NCBI GenBank assembly: GCA_031292465.1
Contig: JARLHB010000460.1
Span: 1-5,597 of the forward strand
Length of the DNA: 5,597 nucleotides
Source of the DNA: Ignavibacteriaceae bacterium
Lineage (GTDB): Bacteria > Bacteroidota > Ignavibacteria > Ignavibacteriales > Ignavibacteriaceae
Direction: 5' to 3'
This document shows positions 4,954-5,597 of this stretch, in pieces. The first letter of the stretch is position 1; every line of letters begins with the position of its first letter. Position numbers and translations under genes: made by a program. The notes under the pieces were generated by a model, which saw only the letters and a list, made by a program, of their open reading frames with translations, was not told where the DNA came from and made no database searches.

Positions 4954-5597
4954 TTATTTTAAATTCTCATCAAAATAATTAGTGATTTTATTGTACATGT
5001 GGAAAGCGTCAATGCCTCTTACGCCGTGTTCCTGACCGGGGTAAACTATATAGTCAATTGGTATCCCAAGATCTTCACATTTTTTCAGAAACATTAAATC
5101 ATTCTGCCACAAAACAGTCGGGTCGCTGGTTCCATGAATCATCAATAATTTACCTTTTAAGTTCTGTACATAATTTAAAAGGCTTGCTTCTTTGTAGCCA
5201 TCGGGATTTTGCTGCGGCATATCCATATACCTTTCAGTGTACATAACCTCGTAATAGCTCCAGTCAATTACAGAACCGCCGGCAACAGCGGCTTTAAACA
5301 GCCACGGCCTTCTTGTCATTAAAGATGTAGTCATAAACCCGCCGTAGCTCCAGCCGAATAGCCCAACGCGTGTAGAATCAACAAAGGGGAGAGACTTAAG
5401 ATATTCAGCGCCCATAGTCTGGTCTTCAAGTTCATGCGTACCCAGATGCCTGAAAGTAACCTGCTCAAAAGCCAGTCCACGGTTAGCCGTACCGCGGTTT
5501 TCTATGGTAAATACAACATAACCGTGTGACGCCATATAGTTTAGCCATAAACCCGCGCCGCCAAGCCATTCGTTAGTAATTAGCTGTACTCCCGGTC
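4954..5597 (-). CDS. Dipeptidyl-peptidase IV-like serine peptidase (S9B), C-terminal catalytic domain, 5' end outside the window
   Basis: The frame is open to the right edge and gives 213 residues, beginning GVQLITNEWLGGAG; an internal ATG at 5535 is not the start. It is the alpha/beta-hydrolase half of prolyl oligopeptidase family S9. The oxyanion and fold landmarks are GYVVFTIENRGTANRG, LGTHELEDQ, the nucleophile serine in GWSYGG (codon 5347-5349), DWSYYEVMYTERYM (a DPP-IV hallmark), the acid Asp in HGTSDPTVLWQND and the base His in PGQEHGVRG. All three catalytic residues are present. DPP-IV enzymes release Xaa-Pro or Xaa-Ala dipeptides from peptide N-termini, usually in the periplasm or at the cell surface. 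The beta-propeller half and any signal peptide lie beyond the edge. Full-length family members are about 700-800 residues, so roughly a quarter is visible. Confidence 0.93.
   Translation of the reverse strand, partial: PGVQLITNEWLGGAGLWLNYMASHGYVVFTIENRGTANRGLAFEQVTFRHLGTHELEDQTMGAEYLKSLPFVDSTRVGLFGWSYGGFMTTSLMTRRPWLFKAAVAGGSVIDWSYYEVMYTERYMDMPQQNPDGYKEASLLNYVQNLKGKLLMIHGTSDPTVLWQNDLMFLKKCEDLGIPIDYIVYPGQEHGVRGIDAFHMYNKITNYFDENLK

Noticed and set aside
5058..5246. Plus-strand 62-codon frame.
   Set aside because: It is antisense to the catalytic core of the DPP-IV-like gene, which has all expected motifs in the other strand.

Overview
The window looks like chromosome from a low-GC member of the Bacteroidota/Ignavibacteriota (FCB) group. 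This rests on the gene types (a TonB-C-like lipoprotein and an S9B dipeptidyl-peptidase IV), on AT-rich spacers, and on short GC-rich palindromic repeats of a kind common in that group. It is an inference from style, not a phylogenetic result. Shine-Dalgarno sequences are weak or absent before the plus-strand genes but strong (GGAGG) before the minus-strand membrane protein.

Layout. Bases 1-18 are the 3' end of a tRNA, most likely tRNA-Cys, followed at once by a Rho-independent terminator (23-58). From there to 860 there is no convincing gene, only palindromic elements, a good -35/-10 pair and a doubtful 70-residue reading frame. A complete pRiA4b ORF-3 family gene (861-1466) follows, with its own terminator (1502-1531). 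It lies between two copies of a 53-bp direct repeat that match at 51 of 53 positions. Next come three same-strand membrane or envelope genes: a lipoprotein whose C-terminus resembles the TonB C-terminal domain (1662-2870), an RDD-family membrane protein (2945-3559), and a two-helix protein of unknown function starting 1 nt after the RDD stop (3561-4271). The last two are almost certainly co-transcribed. Two minus-strand genes face them: a four-helix small membrane protein (4341-4697) and the C-terminal catalytic domain of a DPP-IV-like peptidase (4954 to the right edge). Each is followed by a hairpin terminator, and the two hairpins are near copies of each other.

How it works together. The lipoprotein, RDD protein and two-helix protein may be an envelope module. 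The TonB-C-like fold and a faint ExbD-like stretch hint at energy transduction across the periplasm, but this is speculative. The DPP-IV gene is an ordinary extracytoplasmic protein-degradation gene with its own terminator. An inverted repeat upstream of the small membrane protein matches all 15 core positions of three Fur-box hexamers and is the best regulatory candidate. I see no CRISPR array, transposase, or complete defence system.
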